Assembly: GCF_013372285.1 (NCBI RefSeq) | Contig: NZ_CP054301.1 | Span: 3,016,501 to 3,080,500, forward strand | DNA: 64,000 bases | Origin: Marinomonas primoryensis | GTDB lineage: Bacteria > Pseudomonadota > Gammaproteobacteria > Pseudomonadales > Marinomonadaceae | Direction: 5' to 3' | In this document: piece by piece, positions 46,466 to 56,314 of the stretch | Position numbering within the stretch: position 1 is the first letter of the stretch | How the letters are laid out: each line of letters starts with the position of its first letter | Made by a program: the position numbers and the translations under genes | The notes under the pieces: generated by a model | Told to the model about the DNA's origin: nothing | Seen by the model: the letters and a program-made list of their open reading frames with translations, nothing else | Database searches by the model: none

Positions 46466-47561
46466 TTATAGGCCCTGCTTTAAACTTGCAACGATAAACT
46501 GGTCTAAGTTGCCATCCAGCACGGCACCCGTGTTGGAGCTTTCTACACCAGTACGCAAATCTTTGATACGCGATGCATCCAATACATAGGAGCGAATCTG
46601 ACTGCCCCAACCGATATCGGATTTGCTGTCTTCTACCGCTTTGGCGGCTTCGTTACGTTTCATCATTTCAAATTCGTACAATTTAGCGCGAAGCTGCTTC
46701 ATCGCAAAGTCACGGTTAGCGTGCTGTGAACGCTGGTTTTGACATTGCACAACGATGTTTGTTGGTATGTGAGTAATACGTACCGCCGAGTCGGTGGTGT
46801 TTACGTGCTGACCACCTGCACCAGATGAGCGGTAAGTGTCGGTACGAATATCAGCCGGATTGATATCAATCTCGACGTTATCATCGATCTCAGGCGATAC
46901 GAAAACAGACGCAAAAGACGTATGACGACGATTACCTGAGTCAAAAGGTGATTTACGTACTAAACGATGTACACCCGTCTCAGTGCGTAACCAACCAAAA
47001 GCGTAGTCGCCTTCAAAGCGAATGGTCGCAGATTTAATACCTGCCACATCGCCAGCGGACACTTCCATCAGTTCGACATTAAAGCCTTTGTCTTCTCCCC
47101 AGCGTAAATACATGCGCAATAGGATATTGGCCCAGTCTTGCGCTTCGGTACCACCGGAGCCAGACTGAATGTCTAAGAAAGCGCTGCTTTCGTCCATCTC
47201 TTTGGAAAACATGCGACGGAACTCCAACTTAGCCAACAGAGCATCAAGCTCTTCCAGCTCAAGTCGAACCGCTTCCACGGAATCTTCGTCGTTATCTTCG
47301 ACCGCAATGTCCAACAGCTCTTTGGAATCATTTACACCTGATTCCATACTGTCTAGCGTTTCTACAACGGCTTCTAATGAGGCACGTTCTTTACCTAGTT
47401 TTTGGGCATAGTCTGGATCGTTCCAGACCTCTGGATCTTCCAGTTCACGGTTAACTTCTTCTAGACGTTCTTTCTTTGACTCGTAGTCAAAGAAACCCCC
47501 GTAGGGTTAAAGCACGAGAAGAAAGGTCTTTTATCTTTGAAACTATCGGGTTTATTTCCAT
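46466..47561 (-). CDS. prfB: Peptide chain release factor 2 (programmed frameshift)
   Basis: RF2 is encoded in two frames. The first frame starts at ATG 47561 ([20 protein letters not shown]) and stops after 24 codons at TGA (47487-47489). A +1 shift at CTTTGAC, preceded by the Shine-Dalgarno-like GGGGG, joins it to a frame starting [13 protein letters not shown]. The full protein is 364 residues, as in E. coli (365). The SPF stop-codon recognition tripeptide ([12 protein letters not shown]) and GGQ catalytic motif ([15 protein letters not shown]) are present. The frameshift gives autoregulation by RF2 level. Confidence 0.97.
47484..47500 (-). promoter_or_regulatory. RF2 programmed +1 frameshift site
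   Basis: On the minus strand GGGGGTTTCTTTGAC contains the internal Shine-Dalgarno-like G-run, the slippery CTT and the in-frame TGA stop. Spacing equals that of the E. coli prfB site. Confidence 0.95.
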
Positions 47562-47705
47562 ATTGGCGTCAATTTGCTATAAACAGTGTGGATAAAGGTG
47601 ATTCGGAATTGTAACGAATTTACTCGCAGCATAAAATGCCATTCGCTACCCAATGATGGAAAAACAGACCATTTTTTGTGGGCCTTGCTATCAAATGGAG
47701 TCAAT

Positions 47706-48005
47706 ATGGATAAGCCAACCGTTTCAGTCGCCATACTGGGACAAACTTATAAGATAAATTGCCCTAAAGGGCACGAAGCTGATTTGAAAGAAGCGGCGGA
47801 GTATTTGAATAATCAAATGCGCGAAATTAAGGCCGGTGGGAAAATCGTCGGACTTGAAAAAATTGCTGTACTTGCAGCATTGAATATTACTCACGATATG
47901 CTTTCTAATCAAAAATACGCACGCTCTAACGAGCAACAGTTGCGAGAGCTGACGTCGCAGCTCGATGCAGCATTAACACATCAAACAAAGTTGGTTAATG
48001 AATAA
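47706..48005 (+). CDS. zapA: Cell division protein ZapA
   Basis: A 99-residue ZapA protein that bundles FtsZ at mid-cell. It has VSVAILGQTYKINCPKGHEA and the coiled-coil EKIAVLAALNITHDML. The ATG at 47706 with TGGAG upstream is chosen; an earlier in-frame start would add 40 residues with no family match. It is followed by the 6S RNA and fau, the conserved gammaproteobacterial order. Confidence 0.95.
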   Translation: MDKPTVSVAILGQTYKINCPKGHEADLKEAAEYLNNQMREIKAGGKIVGLEKIAVLAALNITHDMLSNQKYARSNEQQLRELTSQLDAALTHQTKLVNE

Positions 48006-48134
48006 TCACTTGTGGTTTATTCTTTGATCTACTTTTTTGATTGCAAGCGCAGAACACGAATTTTCTTCATACAGTGCAGAAAACGAATGAGACTACAGAG
48101 TGATTTACACAATGAATTACCTTATACTGGAGTT

Positions 48135-48313
48135 CGTTTCCTGGGTTGTTCGAAGCGGCTTAACGCCCTTGAGCCTATGAGTAATACCCCGGAGAGAGCC
48201 TGTTGGTTTGGTGTGCATGTCCGTGCGTCGGAAAGCCTAAAAAGTCACAGTTCTTTCCACCTTGAACCACTGGGTTCAAGGCCAATAGCCGACACGGCAA
48301 CTTGGGAAACTCT
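48135..48313 (+). ncRNA. ssrS: 6S RNA
   Basis: About 180 bases between zapA and fau, the standard position. The closing stem pairs GTTTCC near 48136 with GGGAAAC near 48304. The 3' half contains ACCTTGAACC and GGGTTCAAGG as in E. coli 6S RNA, and a central bubble is flanked by CCCTTGAGCC and GTCCGTGCGTCGGAAAGCC. A TATACT -10 (48123-48128) lies just upstream. The RNA mimics an open promoter and binds sigma-70 holoenzyme. Exact ends are estimated. Confidence 0.93.
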
Positions 48314-48316
48314 TTT

Positions 48317-48901
48317 ATGACCTCACATCTAGATTCTAGACAAACACTTCGTCGTCAATTACGCCAAGCCAGAAGAAGCTTATCGCCAGAGCAGCAACTC
48401 AGCGCCGCTAAAGCGCTACTCAACTGTTTTCAAGAACAGCTTAGCAACCCCCAAATAGTTGATGCCAAACGCATTGCACTTTATTTATCGAACGATGGCG
48501 AAATCTCACCTCATCTATTATGCGAATATTTTTGGCAACAAAATATTCAGACTTATCTCCCCGTCATCCAAGGCAAACAACTCACTTTTGCACTTTACTC
48601 TGCCGATACGATTTGGCAAGAAAATGTCTATGGTATTAACGAACCCATCACGACGAATTATCTTTCAGGGAGTGAACTGGACATTGTATTGTTACCTTTA
48701 GTTGGATTTGACTCAGAAGGCGGGCGCCTTGGTATGGGGGGTGGTTTCTATGACAGAACCTTTGCTAATAAAAGAACAGATGAAGCACCACTACTGATAG
48801 GCTTAGCACACGATTGCCAGCACGTTAACAGCCTACCAGTGGAAGGTTGGGACGTGCCATTGCAAGCAATTTTAACCCCAACGCACGTTATTCCTGTTTA
48901 A
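48317..48901 (+). CDS. fau: 5-formyltetrahydrofolate cyclo-ligase
   Basis: A 194-residue MTHFS protein that converts 5-formyl-THF to 5,10-methenyl-THF with ATP. It has RQLRQARRSLSPEQQLSAAK, ALYLSNDGEISPHLL and the C-terminal nucleotide loop GGRLGMGGGFYDRTFANKR. The ATG at 48317 lies just beyond the 6S RNA; a TTG at 48302 would overlap the RNA. Confidence 0.94.
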   Translation: MTSHLDSRQTLRRQLRQARRSLSPEQQLSAAKALLNCFQEQLSNPQIVDAKRIALYLSNDGEISPHLLCEYFWQQNIQTYLPVIQGKQLTFALYSADTIWQENVYGINEPITTNYLSGSELDIVLLPLVGFDSEGGRLGMGGGFYDRTFANKRTDEAPLLIGLAHDCQHVNSLPVEGWDVPLQAILTPTHVIPV

Positions 48902-48919
48902 TCCTATGATCGTGTAGTG

Positions 48920-50206
48920 CTAAAAGGCAAAGCCGTAGCCGACAGAAAAATACAAGCTTCGGGGTAAAGTACCACCATCACCGTCGCTAAATTTTTCTAG
49001 TCCATAAGCGAGGTCAAAGTCTAGACGCCTAAACAAAGTCGCCCCTACCGTCGCATAACTCAATTTACTGCCTGCATGATTTTTTCGGTAACCGACACGA
49101 ATACCTGGAAAAAGAAGGTTATCGCTAAAGTAAGAGAGAGAAATCACCTTCCATTGATATTTATCCCCAACAGGGTCAGCAACGGAGTTCACATCATAGG
49201 AACCAGCAAGAGACCAATTCTGATTGGTCGACATTACCGCCGCATCTAAGGTCAGCTGAGATTTCATTTTGTAGGTTTCTTTTAGCTCTAATTTACCCTC
49301 ATCGGATAAGCGTACCGATGCATTGCAACTGATTAAATCGGAGCCCGACAAGCCACTGCAATTGCCTAACTCGCCAAAATCAAATTCAGGCTCATTAACA
49401 TTTGCCAATGAAGCGCCCAGTTGATAATTCGGAGCGGCCCAAATAGCACCAAGATCTAGACTAACACCGGTTTCGACATTTTTTCTTTCCAATAAAAAGT
49501 CACCAAATCCATCATCAGCATCGTCACTTTCATCGGTCAATACAGACAATTTTTTATTCAATGCGATGTTATGAACATTAACTCGACCACCTAGAATTAA
49601 CGCTCCGCTAACGGGCCGACCAACAACTTGGCTATAACCCAGACCAAAGCGATAATCTGTCGCTCTTTTCACATAAAGCGAGGTATCAGAACTCAAATCC
49701 GAACCTACTACAGAGATGTCATCCGCTAAAACACTAGCACGACTCACCAACGAAGCACTTGCATCCAGCATAAACGCCCCACGATTACGGGTTTTATAAA
49801 TGATAGGCATAAAGGGCACTTGCACTGAACCAGAGAATTTAACATATGCTGTATCGCCTATTTCATTAATGATGGCTTCAGCTCTCTCTTTTGCGGCAGC
49901 AGCCTCACCCGCGCTATAGTCCTTTCGATCTAAGATACCTTCTAGCTCATCAACTTTATCGTTCAGGTCGCTAATCTCTCCCGTTTCATAACCTAAACTC
50001 AACGGACCTAAAAAACCAACACGGAAGCTTTCAATATTGGTCATAAGATAAGGAGCTGCAGGGTTAGCTAATGAGGTAATTAATGATTGTCGGTTCGCGT
50101 AGCCACCTAAAACCGTGCTAGATCCTATTGGCTGATAAATGGGTATGGATGCCATCACACTAGAGCTCAGTATAGCCATACTAAAAGTCGCTAAATACTT
50201 CTTCAT
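48920..50206 (-). CDS. TraF_2-type outer-membrane protein
   Basis: A 428-residue exported protein. A signal peptide covers residues 1-19 (ending VMA). The N-terminal GSSTVLGGYANRQSLITSLA and NPAAPYLM block and the later GLGYSQVVGRPVSGALILGG and SYATVGATLFRRLDFDLAYG beta strands match the conjugal-transfer TraF_2 family, which looks like an OmpP1-type beta barrel. A predicted coiled coil is near residues 80-115. It has a terminal aromatic residue as outer-membrane proteins do. There is no conjugation system here. It is a paralogue of the next gene upstream. Confidence 0.85.
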   Translation of the reverse strand: MKKYLATFSMAILSSSVMASIPIYQPIGSSTVLGGYANRQSLITSLANPAAPYLMTNIESFRVGFLGPLSLGYETGEISDLNDKVDELEGILDRKDYSAGEAAAAKERAEAIINEIGDTAYVKFSGSVQVPFMPIIYKTRNRGAFMLDASASLVSRASVLADDISVVGSDLSSDTSLYVKRATDYRFGLGYSQVVGRPVSGALILGGRVNVHNIALNKKLSVLTDESDDADDGFGDFLLERKNVETGVSLDLGAIWAAPNYQLGASLANVNEPEFDFGELGNCSGLSGSDLISCNASVRLSDEGKLELKETYKMKSQLTLDAAVMSTNQNWSLAGSYDVNSVADPVGDKYQWKVISLSYFSDNLLFPGIRVGYRKNHAGSKLSYATVGATLFRRLDFDLAYGLEKFSDGDGGTLPRSLYFSVGYGFAF

Positions 50207-50253
50207 TAACTTGCCTGAATCAATTTATAAGATGCGGCCCAGTAAGTAAAAAT

Positions 50254-50285
50254 AAAAAAGCCGATAATGTAATATTATCGGCTTT
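50254..50285 (-). terminator. Terminator between the tandem outer-membrane genes
   Basis: Arms AAGCCGATAAT / ATTATCGGCTT with a five-base loop and a T-run on the minus strand, 25 bases after the first gene's stop. Confidence 0.88.
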
Positions 50286-50309
50286 CTATTTATTAACTTT
50301 AATGGATTA

Positions 50310-51557
50310 TCAAAACGCAGTGTCGTAACCAAGTGAGAAGTACGCACTACGAGGCATTTCATCCCCGTCTTCGTCTTCAACGGTCTCTAGAGCAACCCCA
50401 AGGTCAATATTCAAACGTTTCAAAACAGTCAAACCAAACGTCGCATAACTCAGCTCGGTACCAGCTAGATTTTGACGATAACCAGCACGAAGGCCTGGAA
50501 TGTAGTGTGAATCACCATAGTAAGACACAGACGCAACAGCCCATTGGTATTCATCACCCACTGCATCCTTTACCTCATTGGCATCATAAGACATCCCTAA
50601 AGTAACTTGTTTGCCTTTCGTCGACACAGCAAAATCCACCGTGCTTTGCATTTCCATTACGTATTTGTCTGACGCACTTATATTATACTTATCTGAAGCA
50701 GCGTTCGTGGTGATAGGAGCTCCATCAAACTCAGGCTCATTGATATTCGCAAGCGTCAAACCCACTTGGTAATAGTTAGACACCCAAACTGCGCCTAAAT
50801 CAATACCAACGCCTGTACTACTAACCGCATCATCTGAAATAGAATCGGAAATGGCATCACCAGCATCGATACTATCATCATCCAACCTTACCAAGGCACG
50901 CCCCATTGAAATCTGGTGAATGTTAGCTTTTGCGCCACCGACTAGCATACCGTGAGAGTTTTCCCACATAGCCTGACTGTAACCTAAACCAATTTGAAAA
51001 TCCGTTGCCGTTTGAGCATAAAAAGATGTGTCAGACGCTAAACCATCATTTGTTCCATTAACAGCAACTTTATCTGCCAATAAATTTCCTTTGGCAACAC
51101 CAGAAATGCTGGCATCCAACATGAAAGCACCATTATCTTTGGTTTTATAAATCACCGGCATAAAAGGCACTTGCATGCTCAGGGTAGTCTTCACATACGC
51201 ACTGTTGCCAATTTCATCAAGAATGTCATTGGCACGATTTTTATTAGATACTGCGTTGATTGCATTGGCATTATCAATAAGGCCTTCAATCTCTTCAACT
51301 TGATCAGCCAAGTCACTGACATCCCCCATTTCTACGCCGACACTAAGCGGACCAAGAATACCAAAACGAAAGTTATCGTCATCCTGCTGATTGACCATGA
51401 TAAAAGGTGCCGCTGGATTACCAAGCGCTGTAGACAATGCTCTTTGGTTTGGCGCACTGCTTAGCGTGAAGCTAGAACCTGTTGGTTGGTTAACGGGCAT
51501 CGCCGCCATCACAGTAGTACTTAGCAAACTCATAGAGACAATTAGTAGCTTTTTCAT
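50310..51557 (-). CDS. TraF_2-type outer-membrane protein (paralogue)
   Basis: A 415-residue exported protein with a signal peptide at residues 1-18 (VMA). It shares the layout of its neighbour: PVNQPTGSSFTLSSAPNQRAL, a GILGPLSVGVEMGDVSDLAD segment, a short helical stretch, then barrel strands ending MPRSAYFSLGYDTAF. The two genes arose by tandem duplication and are separated by a terminator, so they are expressed separately. Function unknown; perhaps hydrophobic-compound transport by analogy with OmpP1/FadL folds. Confidence 0.85.
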   Translation of the reverse strand: MKKLLIVSMSLLSTTVMAAMPVNQPTGSSFTLSSAPNQRALSTALGNPAAPFIMVNQQDDDNFRFGILGPLSVGVEMGDVSDLADQVEEIEGLIDNANAINAVSNKNRANDILDEIGNSAYVKTTLSMQVPFMPVIYKTKDNGAFMLDASISGVAKGNLLADKVAVNGTNDGLASDTSFYAQTATDFQIGLGYSQAMWENSHGMLVGGAKANIHQISMGRALVRLDDDSIDAGDAISDSISDDAVSSTGVGIDLGAVWVSNYYQVGLTLANINEPEFDGAPITTNAASDKYNISASDKYVMEMQSTVDFAVSTKGKQVTLGMSYDANEVKDAVGDEYQWAVASVSYYGDSHYIPGLRAGYRQNLAGTELSYATFGLTVLKRLNIDLGVALETVEDEDGDEMPRSAYFSLGYDTAF

Positions 51558-51865
51558 GATTCTATCCTTTATAAATCAAAACGGCGTAACAACAGTAAGA
51601 AAATATTACATTTGGAGTAATTGTAAACCCATTTTTTACACATTTACTACTAAAAATAGACACTATATCGAATGATGAAATCCCATTGCGATCAATAAAG
51701 TGATTATGCACCTTGAAATAGAAGGCTTCCAGCGAACAAGAGAACTATAAAGAATCACCAATATATGCCATTTAAAAGTGCACATGTTTACGCAAAAAAA
51801 AGCGATAAGCCTAAATTAGGCTTATCGCTTTCATGGAATACATGTTGGAGTACTAAACTAAAGCG
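51558..51865. other. Intergenic region after kdsB
   Basis: About 300 bases between the tandem outer-membrane gene and kdsB. It contains the kdsB terminator (51793-51831) and presumably the promoter of the outer-membrane gene. Nothing else was seen. Confidence 0.5.
51793..51831 (-). terminator. Terminator of kds operon
   Basis: Arms AAGCGATAAGCCTAA / TTAGGCTTATCGCTT with a single-base centre, plus a T-run of eight on the minus strand, 35 bases after the kdsB stop. Confidence 0.93.
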
Positions 51866-52672
51866 CTAGATACTATCTAAAGACAGCTGGTGTCGAAGTT
51901 TTTCTAGATCCTCTGGCGTATCAACACCATGCGTGGGCAAGCCATCCGCGATAGCCACTTGGACCTTAATACCTTGATGCAAGAATCGCAGTTGCTCCAG
52001 CTTTTCCCAGCGCTCTAAAGGTGACATGGGTAAGTCCGCGTACCTTGCCAATAAACTGGCTCGGTAGACGTACAAACCAATATGGCGAAACGCCGGAAAA
52101 TCCACTGGTAAAAATCCAGTTTTGTCTGGGTTATTGGCAAAGCCGTCTCTGTCCCAAGGCATGGGGGAGCGACTAAAGTACAGCGCACGTTGTTTGTCGT
52201 CACAAACCACTTTCACCACATTAGGGTTAAAAAAGTCCTCTACTTGATCAATAGCGCAGGCTACCGTTGCCATTTCGGCTTCTTGATCTTGATTTAACGC
52301 CTGCACGCTTGAGTGAATCAAAGCGACAGGTAAAAAAGGCTCATCGCCTTGTACATTAACGATGATCTCGTTACTGCTCCAACCTCTTTTGGCTGCTACT
52401 TCAGCAAGACGCTCTGTGCCATTTTCATGGTCTACTCGCGTCATAACAACCGACGCACCAAAGGCCAATGCGGCGGCTTCTATCACTTCGTGGTCTGTGG
52501 CAACCGTCACCGATTGCGCTCCTGCTTTCAACGCTAGTTCATAAACCCATTGCAGGACTGGCTTACCACCTAGATCCGCCATCAGCTTTTGAGGGAAGCG
52601 CTGAGAGGCGTATCGAGCAGGAATGATAATATGAAAGTCAGGTAAGTTAAGGTCTTTTATATTCTCTGCCAT
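51866..52672 (-). CDS. kdsB: 3-deoxy-manno-octulosonate cytidylyltransferase
   Basis: A 268-residue CMP-KDO synthetase that activates KDO for lipopolysaccharide synthesis. It has IIPARYASQRFPQKLMADLG, VNVQGDEPFLP and the FRHIGLYVYRASLLARY segment. The start overlaps the kdsC stop by one base (TAATG). Last gene of the operon. Confidence 0.97.
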   Translation of the reverse strand: MAENIKDLNLPDFHIIIPARYASQRFPQKLMADLGGKPVLQWVYELALKAGAQSVTVATDHEVIEAAALAFGASVVMTRVDHENGTERLAEVAAKRGWSSNEIIVNVQGDEPFLPVALIHSSVQALNQDQEAEMATVACAIDQVEDFFNPNVVKVVCDDKQRALYFSRSPMPWDRDGFANNPDKTGFLPVDFPAFRHIGLYVYRASLLARYADLPMSPLERWEKLEQLRFLHQGIKVQVAIADGLPTHGVDTPEDLEKLRHQLSLDSI

Positions 52673-53256
52673 TATTTTTCAAACTCCGGTTTTTGAGCCA
52701 GTTCGTAAGCTTCTTCCAATGACATACGTGTCGCCAACACGATATCGGCCACTTCTCTTGCAACACCCTCACCGCCCGCTTTTTTAAGCACGACTGAGCA
52801 ATGGCGCTGAACCAAAACATGCGCATCGGATGGGCACATGGCCACTCCAACTTTTGGCATGACCTGAAGGTCAATCACGTCGTCACCAACATAAGCGGCT
52901 TTATCTGGATTGATTCCTAAACGCACCACAAGCTCATCAAACGCTTCCGCTTTATTGTGACAGCCAGGAAAAAAATGTTCGATTTTTAACTCTTTCACTC
53001 TCTGTCGTAATGGCGCGGAATCTTTCGCCGTAATCACGGCAACCTGAATCCCCCACTTTGGCAGCAACTTCATCGCCACGCCATCTTTCACATTAAAGCG
53101 CTTGATGGTTTCACCTTCTTCGGTATAAAGCAGACGACCATCGGTTAACACGCCGTCCACATCAAAGACCACCAGTTTGAGAGACTGAAGCGTTGCTATT
53201 AACGTGTGATCTTCCGACAACGCCTGATACGAAGAAAGAAAAATAGAATCCATCAA
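52672..53256 (-). CDS. kdsC: KDO-8-phosphate phosphatase
   Basis: A 194-residue HAD-family phosphatase. Motif I VVFDVDGVLTDGRL with the nucleophile aspartate, the VITAKDSAPLRQRV motif II region and YVGDDVIDLQVMPKVG motif IV are intact. It removes phosphate from KDO-8-P. It begins directly after kdsA, with no gap. Confidence 0.96.
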   Translation of the reverse strand: MMDSIFLSSYQALSEDHTLIATLQSLKLVVFDVDGVLTDGRLLYTEEGETIKRFNVKDGVAMKLLPKWGIQVAVITAKDSAPLRQRVKELKIEHFFPGCHNKAEAFDELVVRLGINPDKAAYVGDDVIDLQVMPKVGVAMCPSDAHVLVQRHCSVVLKKAGGEGVAREVADIVLATRMSLEEAYELAQKPEFEK

Positions 53257-54135
<879 letters not shown>

Positions 54136-54191
54136 TTAAATCAAAGTCGCTCACTCTAAACAATACAGAGTGGCAAAATAAGTAGAATCGT

Positions 54192-55166
54192 TTATCGATC
54201 GTAAATTTCTAAAATACCCGATACGTTTTGACTGTCACCGACCACCACTAACAAGGTGATTTTATCACGCAGCATTTGCTCTTCAGCCTGCACTATCATC
54301 ACATTTTCGTTGATGGTTTTAGGGTTAGATGTCATCAAAACCGCCATGGTTTTATGTATCATGCCTTCGCTTTCTTTTAGCATCGCGCGGCGTAAATCCC
54401 CATCAGTAAAGATACCCAGCAACTTCTCTGCCTCTTGGATCAAGACAACGCCCATTCTGCCATGGGTCATCACAGAAATAGCGTCTTTAAGCGTGGTCTC
54501 AGGTGTACAAACAGGAAGGTCGTCTTTGTGCATTAAGTCTTTAACACGCGTTAAGAGCTTGCGCCCTAAACTGCCGCCAGGATGGAAGCGAGCAAAGTCT
54601 TGTGGTTTAAAGTTTCGACACTCCATCAAGGCAACCGCTAAAGCATCGCCCATTGCGGCGGTCATAGTGGTTGACGTTGTCGGAGCAAGGTTATTCGGAC
54701 AGGTTTCTCTGTCCACTGAAATATCCAGCACACAATCACAATGTTTGGCTAAAGTAGATTCGATATTGCCAACCAACGCGATGCTCGGATTTCCAAAATT
54801 TTTGAGAGAAGGAAGCAGGCGCATTAACTCTTCGGTTTCACCCGAGTAGCTAATCAGAATAAGCGTATCTTGTGCTTGAATCATTCCTAGATCGCCATGG
54901 AAGGCTTCACCGGGATGAAGAAAGAAGCTAGGTGTGCCTGTAGATGCTAAGGTCGCGGCGATCTTTTTTCCGATCAACCCTGATTTCCCCATACCACAAA
55001 TGATCGTGCGGCCTTTGCTCTCAAGAATCATGCGAACCGCTTTGGCGAACTCTTCCGTGACATTATTGGCTAAGTTGGCAAGAGCTTGAGCTTGTGTAGA
55101 TAAAGTACGTCGAGCACTCTCAATAAGAACATCGGAGTGAACACTTGTAATGGATGGATCGCTCAT
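54192..55166 (-). CDS. kdsD: Arabinose-5-phosphate isomerase
   Basis: A 324-residue KpsF/GutQ-family isomerase converting ribulose-5-P to arabinose-5-P. An SIS domain (about 35-170) has GKSGLIGKKIAATLASTGTP and GETEELMRLLPSLKN. Two CBS domains (about 205-320) follow. First gene of the kdsD-kdsA-kdsC-kdsB operon, which supplies CMP-KDO for outer-membrane LPS. Confidence 0.95.
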   Translation of the reverse strand: MSDPSITSVHSDVLIESARRTLSTQAQALANLANNVTEEFAKAVRMILESKGRTIICGMGKSGLIGKKIAATLASTGTPSFFLHPGEAFHGDLGMIQAQDTLILISYSGETEELMRLLPSLKNFGNPSIALVGNIESTLAKHCDCVLDISVDRETCPNNLAPTTSTTMTAAMGDALAVALMECRNFKPQDFARFHPGGSLGRKLLTRVKDLMHKDDLPVCTPETTLKDAISVMTHGRMGVVLIQEAEKLLGIFTDGDLRRAMLKESEGMIHKTMAVLMTSNPKTINENVMIVQAEEQMLRDKITLLVVVGDSQNVSGILEIYDR

Positions 55167-55281
55167 AAAGCCTCTCTGCTCACTGTAATAAACGTAAAGT
55201 CATATTATTATACAGGGGAGGAAGCAGGTAGCCTACCAAAGAGCAAATATTCGATACTTACTCTTTGGTAAACAGGGTGAA

Positions 55282-56208
55282 TTAACCTAAGCAGCTAAGG
55301 AACTGACCACTCAAATTGTCTAAAAATGAAAAATAAGCGTTTTTACCCATTGCCACGTTGCCTCCTAATGGATCTAGTGGTGCCGTTTTAACACTGGAGC
55401 CTTCCAATAAAATTTCAACAATCGCTGGGCTAAATTGCGGCTCACTGAATACACACTGAACTTTATGCTCTTCAATTTCACGGCGAATTTCAGCCACTTT
55501 TTTCGCCCCAGGCTTACGCTCAGGACTGACGGTAATTTCACCAGAGTGACTCAAACCATAATGCTGCTCAAAATAGCTGTAACCATCGTGGAAAACAATA
55601 TAAGGAACCGTGCTTACCTTACTCAAGGCTTGACGAATTTCAGCATCCTTAGCAGTAAGTCCTTTTTCAAAGGTCGCTAAATTACCTTCATAATAAGTGG
55701 CATTTTCGGCATCTAACGACACTAAGCGCGCAGCGACTGCTTTTGCCAGTACTCTAGCATTATCTGGCGACAACCAAACATGCGGGTCGACACCATCATG
55801 ATTATGACCTTCATGTTCTTCATGTTCTTCATGTTCTTCATGACCTTCACCCTCGTCGTCATGAGCTTCTTCGGCAAAGTTATGAAGCGACATACCTTCT
55901 AGAGCAAGCCATTCAATAGACGACTGTTCTTTACCAGCATTTTTAAGCGGCTTTTCCAAAAAACGCTCTAACGATTCGCCAACCCAAACAACAGTGTCTG
56001 CATTGCTGATTTTTCTCAGGTCCGAAGGACGCATAGCAAAGTCATGAGGCGATGCGGTACTGGATACAATTTGCTGTATTTCGGCATGATCCCCCGCAAT
56101 AGCGGCAACCACCATAGAGACAGGCTTGATACTAGTAACAATTGTAGGCTTAGCTAAAACCAAAGGAGATAGAGCCGATACGCCCAACGCAAACAAAAAC
56201 TTATTCAT
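55282..56208 (-). CDS. znuA: Zinc ABC transporter substrate-binding protein
   Basis: A 308-residue periplasmic zinc-binding protein of the cluster A-I family. A signal peptide covers residues 1-19. The ligand histidines lie in SSTASPHDFAMRPSD, GVDPHVWLSP and FHDGYSYFEQHYGL. Between them (about residues 115-142) is a His/Glu-rich metal-collecting loop made of repeated EEH units, typical of ZnuA. The znuC and znuB genes are not in the window. A Zur-like box lies upstream. Confidence 0.95.
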   Translation of the reverse strand: MNKFLFALGVSALSPLVLAKPTIVTSIKPVSMVVAAIAGDHAEIQQIVSSTASPHDFAMRPSDLRKISNADTVVWVGESLERFLEKPLKNAGKEQSSIEWLALEGMSLHNFAEEAHDDEGEGHEEHEEHEEHEGHNHDGVDPHVWLSPDNARVLAKAVAARLVSLDAENATYYEGNLATFEKGLTAKDAEIRQALSKVSTVPYIVFHDGYSYFEQHYGLSHSGEITVSPERKPGAKKVAEIRREIEEHKVQCVFSEPQFSPAIVEILLEGSSVKTAPLDPLGGNVAMGKNAYFSFLDNLSGQFLSCLG

Positions 56209-56229
56209 TATTCTGCACCATTAATAAAA

Positions 56230-56244
56230 TGTTATAACGTAACA
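56230..56244 (-). promoter_or_regulatory. Zur box upstream of znuA
   Basis: TGTTATAACGTAACA is a near-perfect inverted repeat matching the gammaproteobacterial Zur consensus (GTTATA-x-TAAC type). It sits 22 bases before znuA, so zinc-dependent repression is likely. Confidence 0.8.
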
Positions 56245-56314
56245 ATAAAGCATTAAAAAAAGAGATTCAAGCGGTTTAGCTAAAATCTCTCGTTAATAAA
56301 GGGCTGTTATCTAG

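Noticed and set aside
47487..47489. Premature stop in prfB (pseudogene)
   Set aside because: The stop is part of the known programmed +1 frameshift signal with slippery CTT and an upstream G-run.
48012..48320. Protein-coding frame between zapA and fau
   Set aside because: The region folds and reads as 6S RNA; the frame has no ribosome-binding site and no family resemblance.
51793..51831. Inverted repeat as a transposon end
   Set aside because: It sits right after kdsB with a T-run and behaves as an ordinary terminator; no duplication flanks it.
55795..55855. Microsatellite CATGTTCTT as an independent element
   Set aside because: It is the in-frame coding sequence for the His/Glu-rich loop of ZnuA.
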